From the NCBI GenBank assembly GCA_029212745.1, contig JARGOL010000003.1:1-64000 (forward strand): 64,000 nucleotides of DNA. The letters are read 5' to 3'. Positions 37,349-48,873 of the stretch are shown piece by piece. The stretch's first letter is position 1. Each line of letters begins with the position of its first letter. The translations under genes and the position numbers were made by a program. The stretch comes from Alcanivoracaceae bacterium. Its GTDB lineage: Bacteria; Pseudomonadota; Gammaproteobacteria; Pseudomonadales; Alcanivoracaceae. Below the pieces are notes generated by a model. The model was not told the DNA's origin. It did not search any database and saw only the letters and a program-made list of their open reading frames with translations.

Positions 37349-37419
37349 GTTGATCTTCGCTGTTGGTTATCTGACGGCTTCCCGTACGGGAAGCGCCTGT
37401 ACTTTGACGAACGGCCCTG

Positions 37420-39306
37420 TCACACGTCAGCAAGGTTACCCTTGCTTTCCAGCCACGCCTTGCGGTCCGAGGCACGCTTCTTCGACAGCAGCATGTCCAG
37501 CAACTGGTGCGTGTCGTCATCGCCGGAGATCGACAGCTGCACCAGGCGACGGGTATCACGGGCCATGGTGGTCTCGCGCAGCTGCAGCGGATTCATTTCA
37601 CCCAGGCCCTTGAAGCGTGTGACCTGGACCTTGCCACGCTTTTTCTCGGCCTTGATGCGATCGAGTACGCCCTCGCGCTCATCCGCATCGAGGGCGTAGT
37701 AGACATCCTTGCCGATATCGATGCGGTACAGCGGCGGCATGGCAACAAACACATGGCCCTCCCGCACCAGCGCCGGGAAATGACGCACAAACAGGGCACA
37801 AATCAGGGTGGCAATGTGCAGGCCATCGGAGTCGGCATCAGCAAGGATGCACACCTTGCCATAACGCAGGCCGCCAAGGTCGTCGTTACCCGGCTCAATA
37901 CCCAGGGCCACGGCAATGTCATGGATTTCCTGGGAGCCCAGCACCTCCGCCGGGTCCACTTCCCAGGTATTCATGATCTTGCCGCGCAACGGCATGATCG
38001 CCTGGTACTCGCGCTCGCGCGCCTGTTTGGCGGAGCCGCCGGCCGAATCACCCTCGACCAGGAAAATTTCCGTCATGGCGGGATCATCACTGGTGCAATC
38101 CGCCAGCTTGCCCGGCAGGGCCGGCCCGCTTGTCACTTTCTTTCGCGCCACTTTCTTTGACGCCCGCAAGCGCTTCTGCGCATTGCTGATGCACAGCTCC
38201 GCCAGCCGCTCGGCCTCATCGGTATGCTGGTTGAGCCACAGTGAGAAGGCATCCTTGACCACGCCTGATACAAACGCGGCGGTCTGGCGTGAACTGAGAC
38301 GTTCCTTGGTCTGGCCGGCGAACTGCGGGTCCTGCATTTTCACGCTGAGCACGTAACAGGCCCGGTCCCAGATATCTTCCGCCGACAGTTTCACCCCGCG
38401 CGACATCAGGTTCCGGAACTCGCAGAACTCACGCAGGGCATCCAGCAAACCGGAGCGCAGGCCGTTCACATGCGTGCCGCCCTGGGCAGTGGGAATCAGG
38501 TTGACGTAGGATTCCGTCACCAGCTCGCCGCCTTCAGGCAGCCACAGCACAGCCCAGTCCACCGCTTCGGTCTCTGCTGACATGGCGCCGTCAAACGGCA
38601 CCTCGGGAATGCGCTCCCAGCCACGGGTGCTCTCGAGCAGGTATTCCGTCAGGCCATCGGCAAACTGCCAGGTTTCCGTTTCGCCGCTGTTATGGTCCAC
38701 CAGCTTCACTTCCAGCCCCGGGCACAGCACCGCCTTGGCCCGCAGCAGATGGCGCAGCTTCGACACCGAGATTTTCGGCGAATCAAAATAGGAAACCCGG
38801 GGCCAGAAACGGACGCTGGTGCCGGTGTTACGCTTGCCCACCGTGTCGATCACTTCCAGGTCCCGGGTCTTCTCACCGTCAGCAAACTCGATCTGGTAGA
38901 GCTGCCCGCCGCGCTTGACCTGCACCTGCAGCTTTTCCGACAGGGCATTGACCACGGAAACGCCGACCCCGTGCAGGCCACCGGAAAACTGGTAGTTCTT
39001 GTTGGAGAACTTGCCGCCAGCGTGCAGGGTGGACAGGATCACCTCCACACCGGGGCGTTTCAGTTGTGGATGCAGGTCCACCGGCATGCCGCGCCCGTCA
39101 TCCTCCACTTCCACCGAACTGTCCTTGTGCAGGGTGACGGTGATGGTCTTGGCGTGGCCGGCGAGGGCCTCATCCACCGAGTTATCAATGACCTCCTGCG
39201 CCAGGTGATTCGGGCGGGTGGTGTCGGTGTACATGCCGGGGCGCTTGCGCACTGGCTCAAGGCCGGAGAGAACTTCGATATTCTCGGCGGTGTAATCATT
39301 ACTCAT
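37420..39306 (-). CDS. parE: DNA topoisomerase IV subunit B
   Basis: ParE is the ATPase subunit of topoisomerase IV. The 628-residue protein has the GHKL ATP-binding residues in EVIDNSVDEALAGHAK and DDGRGMPVDLHP, then GGLHGVGVSVVNAL. The TOPRIM domain shows LVEGDSAGGSAKQAR and ILADADSDGLHIATL. It begins MSNDYTAENIEVLSGLEPVRKRPGMYTD-like, in short runs typical of the family. The upstream gene yqiA ends 28 bp before it and parC starts 71 bp after. Confidence 0.97.
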   Translation of the reverse strand: MSNDYTAENIEVLSGLEPVRKRPGMYTDTTRPNHLAQEVIDNSVDEALAGHAKTITVTLHKDSSVEVEDDGRGMPVDLHPQLKRPGVEVILSTLHAGGKFSNKNYQFSGGLHGVGVSVVNALSEKLQVQVKRGGQLYQIEFADGEKTRDLEVIDTVGKRNTGTSVRFWPRVSYFDSPKISVSKLRHLLRAKAVLCPGLEVKLVDHNSGETETWQFADGLTEYLLESTRGWERIPEVPFDGAMSAETEAVDWAVLWLPEGGELVTESYVNLIPTAQGGTHVNGLRSGLLDALREFCEFRNLMSRGVKLSAEDIWDRACYVLSVKMQDPQFAGQTKERLSSRQTAAFVSGVVKDAFSLWLNQHTDEAERLAELCISNAQKRLRASKKVARKKVTSGPALPGKLADCTSDDPAMTEIFLVEGDSAGGSAKQAREREYQAIMPLRGKIMNTWEVDPAEVLGSQEIHDIAVALGIEPGNDDLGGLRYGKVCILADADSDGLHIATLICALFVRHFPALVREGHVFVAMPPLYRIDIGKDVYYALDADEREGVLDRIKAEKKRGKVQVTRFKGLGEMNPLQLRETTMARDTRRLVQLSISGDDDTHQLLDMLLSKKRASDRKAWLESKGNLADV

Positions 39307-39333
39307 GGGTGTCGGGGCCTGTTAACAACAGAA

Positions 39334-39921
39334 TCAGTCCAGGGCGATGCCGCAAAAACGCAACACTAACGGAATACAGGCATCGAAGTCATCAAAACCG
39401 TGGCTGCCACCCAGCTGGCGCAGCAGGTGGCAGTCACCGTAGTAGTCCCAGGCGTCACGCCAGTCAAGGGACTCATCACCGGTCTGCAACATGACCAGCA
39501 GGTTGTCGGGGCGTTCCAGGGCATCAACGCCGTAGTGCCGTAGCTGTTCCACCCATTCCGGCTCGAACTGGTAACGCTCACCGGTGTGGTAGTTGGCGTT
39601 TTCACCGATGTATTTCTCCAGCAGCTGCCACGGGCGCACCGCCGGATTGATAAGTACCGCACGCATATCATGATGCTGTGCCAGCCAGGTGGCATAGAAT
39701 CCGCCCAGGGATGACCCCACCAGCGCCGCCGGTCCGGCGCCGGCAAGGGTGGCTTCCAGGGTGGCCATGGCATCACGCGGGCACGGCGGCAGGTCGGGTG
39801 CGTGGAACCGGGCAGACGCACCCCGGGCATCAAAAAACCGCGACAACGCCTGCGCCTTCCAGGACTGCGAAGAGCTGTTGAAACCGTGGATATAGATCAG
39901 GGAAACATCGGATACGGACAT
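39334..39921 (-). CDS. yqiA: YqiA-type esterase
   Basis: This is a small alpha/beta hydrolase that cleaves short-chain acyl esters. The 195-residue protein starts MSVSDVSLIYIHGFNSS and has the nucleophile motif GSSLGGFYA (about 69-77), LVMLQTGDE for the acid region, and GGSHGFDDF for the histidine. A GTG start at 39948 is also possible. The set cpdA-yqiA-parE-parC is the same order known in E. coli (cpdA-yqiA-parE) and Pseudomonas. Physiological substrate is unknown. Confidence 0.92.
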   Translation of the reverse strand: MSVSDVSLIYIHGFNSSSQSWKAQALSRFFDARGASARFHAPDLPPCPRDAMATLEATLAGAGPAALVGSSLGGFYATWLAQHHDMRAVLINPAVRPWQLLEKYIGENANYHTGERYQFEPEWVEQLRHYGVDALERPDNLLVMLQTGDESLDWRDAWDYYGDCHLLRQLGGSHGFDDFDACIPLVLRFCGIALD

Positions 39922-39986
39922 GGCCGTATCATGCACCAATGGCTGCACCGGCGGTAGCCCGCCGGCACGCTGTCAGCACGAACCGG

Positions 39987-40799
39987 TCAGTAACCCTTGA
40001 CGGAGAAGTCGACCTCGAATTCGATCCCCTGCACGCGGGACACCTGGGTGTCGATGCGGCCGTCCGGGTAGAGGTCGAACCAGCGGTACCCCGGCGGCTC
40101 CTTGTCCACGGCAAAATCCTCACTGCCGGGCTTGAACTGGACACAGGTCGAGGGCACCGAGTACAGACTGATGCCGTTATGATCGCCAGCATACTCCTGG
40201 TGAACGTGACCCCAGATGATGGTACGGATCTTCCGGCTGTTGCGGTCGATAACGTCGAAGAACCTATCGGCGCTGGCGACCACCTGGGTGTCCAGCCACT
40301 TGCAGCCCATGGGCACCGGATGATGGTGCAGGCAGACCATGACATGGTCGCCGCGGGCGCTCTTGAGTGACTGCTCAAGGAAAGTCAGATCATCGTCATA
40401 GAGCTCACCCGGCACTTCACCGGGGATGGTTGAATCGAGCATGATGATGGTCCAGTTGCCAACATCCACCACGCAGGGGCCCACCTGTTCACGCTGGTCG
40501 GCGAACGCCTCCAGCATGGGCGCGGGCTTGTCATGATTGCCTTCAATCCAGTAGACCGGCACACGGAACGCGCGCAGGGAATCAGCCAGGCGCTGATAGG
40601 CCTCGAACGATGCATCCTGGGAAAGGTCACCGGTGGCCAGGATCAGGTCCATGTCCGGCTGCTCTTCGCGCACCAGATCAAGCACCTTGTCCAGGCTGAA
40701 CTGTGTATTGAGCCCCAGCAACTTGCCTTCCGTGTCAGCAAACAGGTGGCAGTCAGACAACTGCACCACCCGCAGGGGCGTATCTCCCGCCTTGCTCAA
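39987..40799 (-). CDS. cpdA: 3',5'-cyclic-AMP phosphodiesterase CpdA (TTG start)
   Basis: CpdA is a class III metallophosphoesterase that hydrolyses cAMP to AMP and so limits CRP/Vfr signalling. The 270-residue protein has the family metal motifs QLSDCHLF, ATGDLSQDA, EGNHD, CLHHHPV and GHVHQEY in order. The start codon reads TTG (40797-40799) and is preceded by a strong GGAGAGGGA Shine-Dalgarno tract. The neighbours yqiA and parE support the call. Confidence 0.95.
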   Translation of the reverse strand: MSKAGDTPLRVVQLSDCHLFADTEGKLLGLNTQFSLDKVLDLVREEQPDMDLILATGDLSQDASFEAYQRLADSLRAFRVPVYWIEGNHDKPAPMLEAFADQREQVGPCVVDVGNWTIIMLDSTIPGEVPGELYDDDLTFLEQSLKSARGDHVMVCLHHHPVPMGCKWLDTQVVASADRFFDVIDRNSRKIRTIIWGHVHQEYAGDHNGISLYSVPSTCVQFKPGSEDFAVDKEPPGYRWFDLYPDGRIDTQVSRVQGIEFEVDFSVKGY

Positions 40800-40921
40800 G
40801 TCCCTCTCCCTCAGGGGTTGTCCAGTTCTTATAGCGAAATGGGCGCCAATTTTCTAGCCATTTCCATAACTTAGCGGGGAAACCTGCGACCAAGCCTGCA
40901 AATTTTACGGTTCTCCCGGCG

Positions 40922-41398
40922 TCATGCCTGCCCGGGCAGCCCCTCCCAGACGCGGCCGGCATGCAGGCCCTGGTCCTGCACATGGGCCAGCCAGTCACTC
41001 AGGAACAGGTTCCACTGGTGCTTCTCGTCACGCTGGTGCATGGCGTCATTGGGGTAGTCGTAGCGCGCCCGCGCGCGCTGGTAGGGCTCGGCAGCCGTCA
41101 CCTCGGCCATGCGCGCATCGTGGTACAGCCGCACACGCATGACCGGTCCCGGCAGCGCCTCGTGCAGGGCACTCAGCTCCAGCCGCAGCATGGTGGTATA
41201 GGGGCAGGTTTCCTCCACCGTCACCGTCATGCTGCGCTGGCCGGTGGTATGCAGGTTCACGGTCAGGGACGGGTCGGTTTTCCTTTCACGCATGGCCAGC
41301 AAACGCACCAGCCGGGCATAGTTGGACTCACACCGCGCCAGCATTCCGCGCAGGTCCACCCGATACCGTTTTCGCTGTTTCAGTGCCGCGTTCATCAT
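40922..41398 (-). CDS. yqiB: DUF1249 family protein (YqiB)
   Basis: This is a conserved protein of 158 residues with YqiB-family features: an LRGMLARCESNYARLVRLLAM front, PYTTMLRLEL in the middle and an acidic RYDYPNDAMHQRDEKHQWN region. The function is unknown. The codons at 41399-41401, 41396-41398 and 41393-41395 read GTG, ATG and ATG; the first ATG was used because no ribosome site separates them. It lies between nudF and cpdA, its usual place in E. coli and Pseudomonas. The 122 bp between it and cpdA may contain a cpdA promoter, but no convincing hexamer pair was found. Confidence 0.9.
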   Translation of the reverse strand: MMNAALKQRKRYRVDLRGMLARCESNYARLVRLLAMRERKTDPSLTVNLHTTGQRSMTVTVEETCPYTTMLRLELSALHEALPGPVMRVRLYHDARMAEVTAAEPYQRARARYDYPNDAMHQRDEKHQWNLFLSDWLAHVQDQGLHAGRVWEGLPGQA

Positions 41399-41429
41399 CA
41401 CCCGACTATAGCAGTTTGCCGGCTACAGA

Positions 41430-42056
41430 CTACCCGGCCCAGCGGCGGCGCCACTCCTCGCCATGAAGCTGGAACCAGTACAAGGCAATCTGTGATGCCG
41501 CATTGTCGACCCGGCCGGATGCCAGCAGCTCGGTAATTCGATCGGCAGACACCACCAGCGCCCGTATATCCTCGCCCTCGTCGGCGGCGCCGAATACACC
41601 GCCGGCCCCGGACAGGTCGGCACGCGCCAGATAGATAGTGAGTCGCTCGTCACTGCCACCGGGGCTGGGCATGTATTCGCTGATCGGCACCATGTCCGCC
41701 AGCGCCAGGCCGGCCTCTTCCTGCGCTTCACGGCGCACCAGGTCGGTGGCCGCTTCACCGTCCTTGTCGGCAATCCCCGCAATCAGCTCCAGGCACCAGG
41801 GAGAGTCGCGCCAGTCCAGCGCCCCCACCCGGAACTGCTCCACCAGCAACAATTCGTTGCGTTGCGGATCGAACGGCAACACCGCCACGGCGCGGTGACG
41901 GACAAACAGCTCGCGCTGTATCTCGCCACTCCAGCCGCCGTTATACAGGCGGTGGCGCAGCCGCAGGCGATCCACCCGAAAGAAGCCCTGGAACGGTGCC
42001 TCCCTCTCGATCACCTCCACATCACTGGCGTCAAAGCGCGGCTCGATATCCTTCAC
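41430..42056 (-). CDS. nudF: ADP-ribose pyrophosphatase (Nudix)
   Basis: This enzyme hydrolyses ADP-ribose to AMP and ribose-5-phosphate. The 208-residue protein carries the Nudix signature with a glycine in GIADKDGEAATDL followed by VRREAQEEAGL (about 90-115), and the upstream helix and loop FVRHRAVAVLPFDPQRNE. The start is GTG at 42056. It lies only 2 bp after thiC and 31 bp before yqiB, so it is transcribed with thiC. Length fits E. coli NudF (209). Confidence 0.95.
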   Translation of the reverse strand: MKDIEPRFDASDVEVIEREAPFQGFFRVDRLRLRHRLYNGGWSGEIQRELFVRHRAVAVLPFDPQRNELLLVEQFRVGALDWRDSPWCLELIAGIADKDGEAATDLVRREAQEEAGLALADMVPISEYMPSPGGSDERLTIYLARADLSGAGGVFGAADEGEDIRALVVSADRITELLASGRVDNAASQIALYWFQLHGEEWRRRWAG

Positions 42057-42058
42057 GG

Positions 42059-44056
<1,998 letters not shown>

Positions 44057-44091
44057 CTACCATAGCCAGCGACCAAAGAGAGGGGTACACC

Positions 44092-45558
44092 ATGCACCAG
44101 CACTTGCGCTATCTGGTCCGGGCCACGGCACTGGGCCTGGCCCTGACCAGCTCCGCCGGCGCCACGGACCTTGAGGATGTCCTCAATGCCGCGCGCGACG
44201 CCGACCCGGAATTCGCCGCCGCCCAGCGGACCTGGCAGGCCGACCAGCAGGCCGTGAAGCAGGGACGGGGCGCCCTGATGCCATCCATCAACGCCCAGTA
44301 CTCACATGTGCGCAGTGACCAGACCCTGGAAGATGCCCCGGTGGCCGTCGCCCCCGGCGACCCGGAGCAGACCACGGACGCCGACCAGGATTTTGACCTG
44401 CAGACCACCACCGTGTCAGTGGTGCAGCCCCTGTTCCGGCCCGAAGCCTGGTACAGCTACACCCAGGGCAAGGCCCTGACGTCCGTGGGTGAAGCCCGTT
44501 TCGAACAGGCCCGGCAGGACTTCCTGCTGCGCGTGGCACAGCGCTACACCGAGGTCCTGCGCACCTGGGACAACCTCCTCGCCGCCCGTGCTGCAGAGCG
44601 CGCCTTCAGCCGCCAGCTGGACCAGACCCGGGAACGGTTTGATGTCGGCCTGGTGCCGATTACCGACCTGCATGAAGCCCAGGCCGCCCGGGACCTGGGT
44701 ACCGTCAACCGCATCGTGGCGGAATCCGACTTCTCGGTGGCGCGCAACAACCTGGAAGCGTTCACCGGCATGTCGCTGGACAGCATCGACGGCCTGGCCG
44801 CCGAGATCCCCATCAGTGGTCCCCAGCCGGCCGACCCGGAAGCCTGGGTGGAACGGGCGCTGGCGGCCAATCCGTCCCTGCTGGCGGCGCGTTACCAGGC
44901 GGATGCCGCCAAGGCCACCGCACGCCAGGGCCTGTCCCGGCAGTTGCCCACCGTGGACCTGGTGGGTCAGTACCAGCACCAGCATTACCTGGATGAAGAT
45001 TTCTACGATCCGTTCAACACCGGCCGCGGCGGGCAGAACGTACGCGGCAACTCCATCGGCGTGGAGGTGAATATTCCCCTGTTCGCCGGCGGCGCCCTGA
45101 ACAGCCAGCGCCTGCAGAGCAGCTACCAGTACCAGGCCACCGAAGAACAGTACCGGCTGACCCACCGCAATATCAGCCAGAACGCCCGCTCCCTGACCCA
45201 GGTGGTGGCCGCCAATGCCCAGCGCGTGGGCGCACGGCGCCAGGCGCTGGTATCGGCAAAATCCGTACTCCAGGCCACGCAGTCAGGCTATGAAGTGGGC
45301 ACACGCAACGCCGTGGATCTGCTCAACGCGCAACAGCGCCTGTTCCAGGCCCAGAGTGATTACGCCAATGCGCGCTACGACTATATCCTCGACAGCCTTC
45401 GCCTGAAGGCGCTGGCGGGCATGCTCACCGAGCAGGACATTCTCGAGATCAACGGCTGGCTGTCAGCGTCGGTCACCGTGCGTATGGAAGCACCCGCCCA
45501 GGGGGTGGAGGCATCGACTCAGGCCGAGGCAGACGGCAACAACGCCGCCAACCCCTGA
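44092..45558 (+). CDS. tolC: TolC family outer membrane channel
   Basis: TolC is the trimeric outer-membrane and periplasmic tunnel for type I secretion and RND efflux pumps. The 488-residue protein has a signal peptide (MHQHLRYLVRATALGLALTS, cut near TSSAGA), then the paired helical repeats beginning LEDVLNAARDADPEFAAAQ. The repeat returns at about residue 240 (PEAWVERALAANPSLLAARY). AARAAERAFSRQLDQTRERFDVG and TQSGYEVGTRNAVDLLNAQ are the coiled-coil signatures. A GAGAGGGG ribosome site precedes the ATG. The 3' end overlaps the convergent waaA gene by 40 bp. Confidence 0.95.
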   Translation: MHQHLRYLVRATALGLALTSSAGATDLEDVLNAARDADPEFAAAQRTWQADQQAVKQGRGALMPSINAQYSHVRSDQTLEDAPVAVAPGDPEQTTDADQDFDLQTTTVSVVQPLFRPEAWYSYTQGKALTSVGEARFEQARQDFLLRVAQRYTEVLRTWDNLLAARAAERAFSRQLDQTRERFDVGLVPITDLHEAQAARDLGTVNRIVAESDFSVARNNLEAFTGMSLDSIDGLAAEIPISGPQPADPEAWVERALAANPSLLAARYQADAAKATARQGLSRQLPTVDLVGQYQHQHYLDEDFYDPFNTGRGGQNVRGNSIGVEVNIPLFAGGALNSQRLQSSYQYQATEEQYRLTHRNISQNARSLTQVVAANAQRVGARRQALVSAKSVLQATQSGYEVGTRNAVDLLNAQQRLFQAQSDYANARYDYILDSLRLKALAGMLTEQDILEINGWLSASVTVRMEAPAQGVEASTQAEADGNNAANP

Positions 45559-46790
45559 AGCAAACGTTCAAGGGCACCGCGATGGGCATTGACGACGGCC
45601 ATCGCGGCCTGCCCCTGCTGATGGCGGGTCTCCGTATTCCCGAACAGCCGGATCAACTGCTGCGCCAGGGCATCGGCGTCTTCCACCAGGGTCAGCCCCC
45701 CGGCCGTCTGTAACAGCTCGGCGATGGCGCTGAAGTTGTGCAGCACCGGGCCACTCAGTACGGGCTTTCCCCATGCCGCAGGTTCGAGCAGGTTATGGCC
45801 GCCCACCGGCGCCCAGGAGCCGGCCACGAACGCCACATCGGCGGCACCATAAAGCATCAGCAATTCACCCATGGTATCCGCCAGGTACACCTGGCCATCG
45901 GCCGGCGACTGTGAGGCACTGCGGCGCGCCACTGTCAGGCCCTCGCGTTCCACCAGCCGGGCCACATCATCAAAGCGCTCCGGGTGCCGCGGCACCAGCA
46001 CCAGCAAGGCATCCGGCTGCGCACGACAGAGCGCCTGGTGCGCAACCAGCACCTGCTGGTCCTCGCCGGGGTGGGTGCTGGCGGCGATCCACACCGGCCG
46101 TTCACCGATCTGCTCGCGCAGGGTCGCGGCGCCGTTTCGCAGGGCGTCATCAATGACCAGGTCAAACTTGACGCTGCCGGTCACCTCGACACGGTCAGCC
46201 GGCGCGCCCAGCGCAACAAAGCGTTGGGCTTCTTCTTCGGTCTGCACAAACAGGCGCCTGAAAGCCGCCAGCATCGGTCGCACCAGTGCCGGCAGGCGCG
46301 CATAGCCCCGGGCACTGCTGGCGGACAGTCGCCCGTTGGCCAGCACCACGGGCACCCCGCGACGGGCAGCCTGCGCCACCAGGTTGGGCCACAGTTCGGT
46401 TTCCATCACCACCACCAGGATGGGATTGAAGGCCAGGAAGAAACGACGCAACGCACCCGGCAGTTCCCACGGGCAATAGACGTGGGTGACGCTATCGCCA
46501 AACAGGGCGCGCACGCGTTCGGAGCCGGTTGGCGTGGTGGTGGTTACCACCAGTGCCAGGGCGGGATAGCGGTCCCTGAGGGCCCTGATCATCGGTGCTG
46601 CGGCCAGTGCTTCACCCACCGACACCACGTGCACCCAGATGCTCTGTTGCAGTATTGCCGGGCGATAGCCCAGCGCCAGCCGCTCACGCCAGCGCAGGCG
46701 GTATGCCGGCGCGCGGCGCCCGCGCCACCACAGTCTCAGCAGCAGCAACGGCACCAGCAGGTACCACAAAATGGAGTAGACAATCCGCAT
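45519..46790 (-). CDS. waaA: 3-deoxy-D-manno-octulosonic acid transferase
   Basis: WaaA (KdtA) adds Kdo to lipid IVA from CMP-Kdo, the essential first step of LPS core. The 423-residue membrane-anchored GT-B enzyme has an N-terminal anchor (IVYSILWYLLVPLLLL), the HVVSVGEALAAAPMI motif and the METELWPN region, then GHNLLEPAAWGKPV of the C-terminal half. The start MRIVYSILWYLLV at 46790 was preferred to a GTG-like extension 18 bp upstream. It is divergent from the FAD oxidoreductase gene and ends inside the 3' end of tolC. Confidence 0.95.
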   Translation of the reverse strand: MRIVYSILWYLLVPLLLLRLWWRGRRAPAYRLRWRERLALGYRPAILQQSIWVHVVSVGEALAAAPMIRALRDRYPALALVVTTTTPTGSERVRALFGDSVTHVYCPWELPGALRRFFLAFNPILVVVMETELWPNLVAQAARRGVPVVLANGRLSASSARGYARLPALVRPMLAAFRRLFVQTEEEAQRFVALGAPADRVEVTGSVKFDLVIDDALRNGAATLREQIGERPVWIAASTHPGEDQQVLVAHQALCRAQPDALLVLVPRHPERFDDVARLVEREGLTVARRSASQSPADGQVYLADTMGELLMLYGAADVAFVAGSWAPVGGHNLLEPAAWGKPVLSGPVLHNFSAIAELLQTAGGLTLVEDADALAQQLIRLFGNTETRHQQGQAAMAVVNAHRGALERLLQGLAALLPSASA

Positions 46791-46856
46791 GGCAACACCC
46801 GAACCCAACGCGCGGCTATGCTACCATACGCCACCGACAGACCGGTGGATGGAGTG

Positions 46857-48059
46857 ATGACCGAGGCAGTAAAAACGGATGTGCTGATCGTTGGCGGCGG
46901 CATCGCCGGGCTGTGGCTGTGCAACCTGTTACAGGCCCGTGGTTACCAGTGCCTGTTGCTGGAAACCGGCGATCTCGGTGGCGAACAGACCCTGCTCAGC
47001 CAGGGCATCATCCACGGCGGCCTCAAGTATGCGCTCGGCGGCACCCTGTCGAACGAATCCGAAGCCATTGCTGCCATGCCAGACCGCTGGCGCCAGTGCC
47101 TGGACGGCAACGGCGACATCGACCTGCGCGGGACCCGCGTGCTCAGCGATACCCAGCACCTGTGGTCGGCCGGCTCGGTGGCATCACGCGTCACCACCTT
47201 TTTTGCCAGCAAGATGCTGCGCGGCCGAATCAGCAAACTGCCGTTCGAGGAATTCCCGTCCGCCCTGCGTGATCGCCAGTTCCGCGGTAACGTCTACCGG
47301 CTTGCCGACCTGGTGGTGGACACACCGTCGCTGCTGGATACCCTGCGGGCGCCGGTGGCTGATCGGCTGATTCGTTTCGACCCGGCCACCGACCGGATTG
47401 ACTGGCAGTCGCAGGGCGTTACCGCTGCCACTGTCAGCGGCGTGCGTATCGAGCCCGGCGTGACCGTGCTGGCCGCCGGCGCCGGCAACGAAGCCCTGCT
47501 CAAGGCCGCCGGCGAACACCAGCTGGCGGCAGACATCCGCAGCCAGCGCCGCCCCCTGCACATGGCCCTGGTGCGGCATAACATGGGTCACCGCCTGTAC
47601 GCCCACTGCGTTGGCGCCAGCAACAAGCCGCGCCTGACTGTCACCACCCATGACCTGGATGACGGTTCACTGGTCTGGTACCTGGGTGGCGACCTGGCCG
47701 AACGCGGCGTGGACATGAACGCCACCGAACTGGAGCAGGCCACGCGCAAGGAGCTGCTGGCCCTGTTTCCGTGGCTGGATTTCTCCGCGGCCGATATCCG
47801 TACCGTGCGCGTGGACCGTGCCGAACCCCTCCAGGATGCCCTGGTGAAACCCGACAATGCCTATGCCGTGCGGCGAAAGAACCTGGTCGTCACCTGGCCC
47901 ACCAAGCTGACGCTGGCACCTGACCTGGGCGACCGGGTCTGTGACCTGCTTGCCGACCTGCCGGCCGCTGCACCGGCCCAACCCGTGCCTGCGGCCCTGC
48001 CGCGCTGCCAGGTGGCGCGGCCACGCTGGCAGCAGATGTTCGGGGAAACCCATGACTGA
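46857..48059 (+). CDS. FAD-dependent oxidoreductase (DAO family)
   Basis: This 400-residue flavoprotein of the glycine oxidase/glycerol-3-phosphate dehydrogenase fold starts MTEAVKTDVLIVGGGIAGLW with the dinucleotide-binding motif GGGIAGLW. The segment SQGIIHGGLKYALGG near residue 45 is characteristic of DAO proteins. The electron acceptor and substrate are unknown. The stop is inside the next gene (8-bp overlap), linking it to an aldo/keto reductase; P. aeruginosa has the same pair (PA4991-PA4992, from memory). A wider in-frame reading exists upstream but would overlap waaA antisense. Confidence 0.85.
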   Translation: MTEAVKTDVLIVGGGIAGLWLCNLLQARGYQCLLLETGDLGGEQTLLSQGIIHGGLKYALGGTLSNESEAIAAMPDRWRQCLDGNGDIDLRGTRVLSDTQHLWSAGSVASRVTTFFASKMLRGRISKLPFEEFPSALRDRQFRGNVYRLADLVVDTPSLLDTLRAPVADRLIRFDPATDRIDWQSQGVTAATVSGVRIEPGVTVLAAGAGNEALLKAAGEHQLAADIRSQRRPLHMALVRHNMGHRLYAHCVGASNKPRLTVTTHDLDDGSLVWYLGGDLAERGVDMNATELEQATRKELLALFPWLDFSAADIRTVRVDRAEPLQDALVKPDNAYAVRRKNLVVTWPTKLTLAPDLGDRVCDLLADLPAAAPAQPVPAALPRCQVARPRWQQMFGETHD

Positions 48060-48873
48060 ATTCATGCGCGAACTGGGTAGCACCGGGCTTGAAGTCAGCG
48101 CCCTTGGTCTGGGCACAGTCAAGATCGGCCGCAACCAGGGCGTCAAATACCCGTCCGGTTTCTCGCTCCCGGATGACCAGGCCGTGACCCAACTGCTGGC
48201 AACGGCTCGCGACCTGGGCATCAACCTGGTCGACACCGCGCCGGCCTACGGCATCAGCGAACAACGTCTGGGCGAGTTGCTCACTGATCGCAACGACTGG
48301 GTGATCTGCTCCAAAGTGGGCGAGGAATTTGATAAAGGCGAAAGCCATTTCGACTTCAGCGCTGGCCATGTCCGGCGATCTGTAGAGCGGTCACTGAAGC
48401 GCCTGCGCACAGATTTCATTGACCTGGTACTGGTGCATTCCGACGGCAATGACATGGACATCCTCTCAAACGGCGAGACGCTGGATGCGCTTGCCACCCT
48501 GAAACAACAGGGCCTGATCCGCGCCTTTGGCATGTCCACAAAAACCGTCGCCGGTGGCCTTGCCGCACTGGAGGCCAGTGACCTGGCGATGGTGACGTAC
48601 AACCTCAACGAGCGCGACGAGCGCGCGGTCATCGACAGGGCGGCAAAGGCCGGAAAGGGCATCCTGGTGAAAAAGGCATTCGCCAGCGGCCACGCCTGCC
48701 TGCCCGGCGGCGCCACGGACCCGGTGCAGGCAAGCCTGGACATGATCCTCGGCACACCCGGTGTCAGCAGTGTCATCGCTGGCACCATCAACATTTCCCA
48801 CTTGCGGGAAAACGTGGAAAAGACACACAAGGCACTTTCTGCCGCGCACAAGGAAGCAACCGGCAATGACTGA
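48052..48873 (+). CDS. Aldo/keto reductase
   Basis: This 273-residue NADPH-dependent oxidoreductase is of the AKR family. It starts MTEFMRELGSTGLEVSALGLG. The catalytic set is visible: Asp in NLVDTAPAYG, Tyr in AYGISEQRLG, Lys in WVICSKVGEEF and His in LVLVHSDG. The NADP-binding region resembles LILGTPGVSSVIAGT-type strands (SVIAGTINISHL). It overlaps the upstream FAD oxidoreductase and the downstream galE by 8 bp each, which suggests translational coupling of all three. The substrate is unknown. Confidence 0.88.
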   Translation: MTEFMRELGSTGLEVSALGLGTVKIGRNQGVKYPSGFSLPDDQAVTQLLATARDLGINLVDTAPAYGISEQRLGELLTDRNDWVICSKVGEEFDKGESHFDFSAGHVRRSVERSLKRLRTDFIDLVLVHSDGNDMDILSNGETLDALATLKQQGLIRAFGMSTKTVAGGLAALEASDLAMVTYNLNERDERAVIDRAAKAGKGILVKKAFASGHACLPGGATDPVQASLDMILGTPGVSSVIAGTINISHLRENVEKTHKALSAAHKEATGND

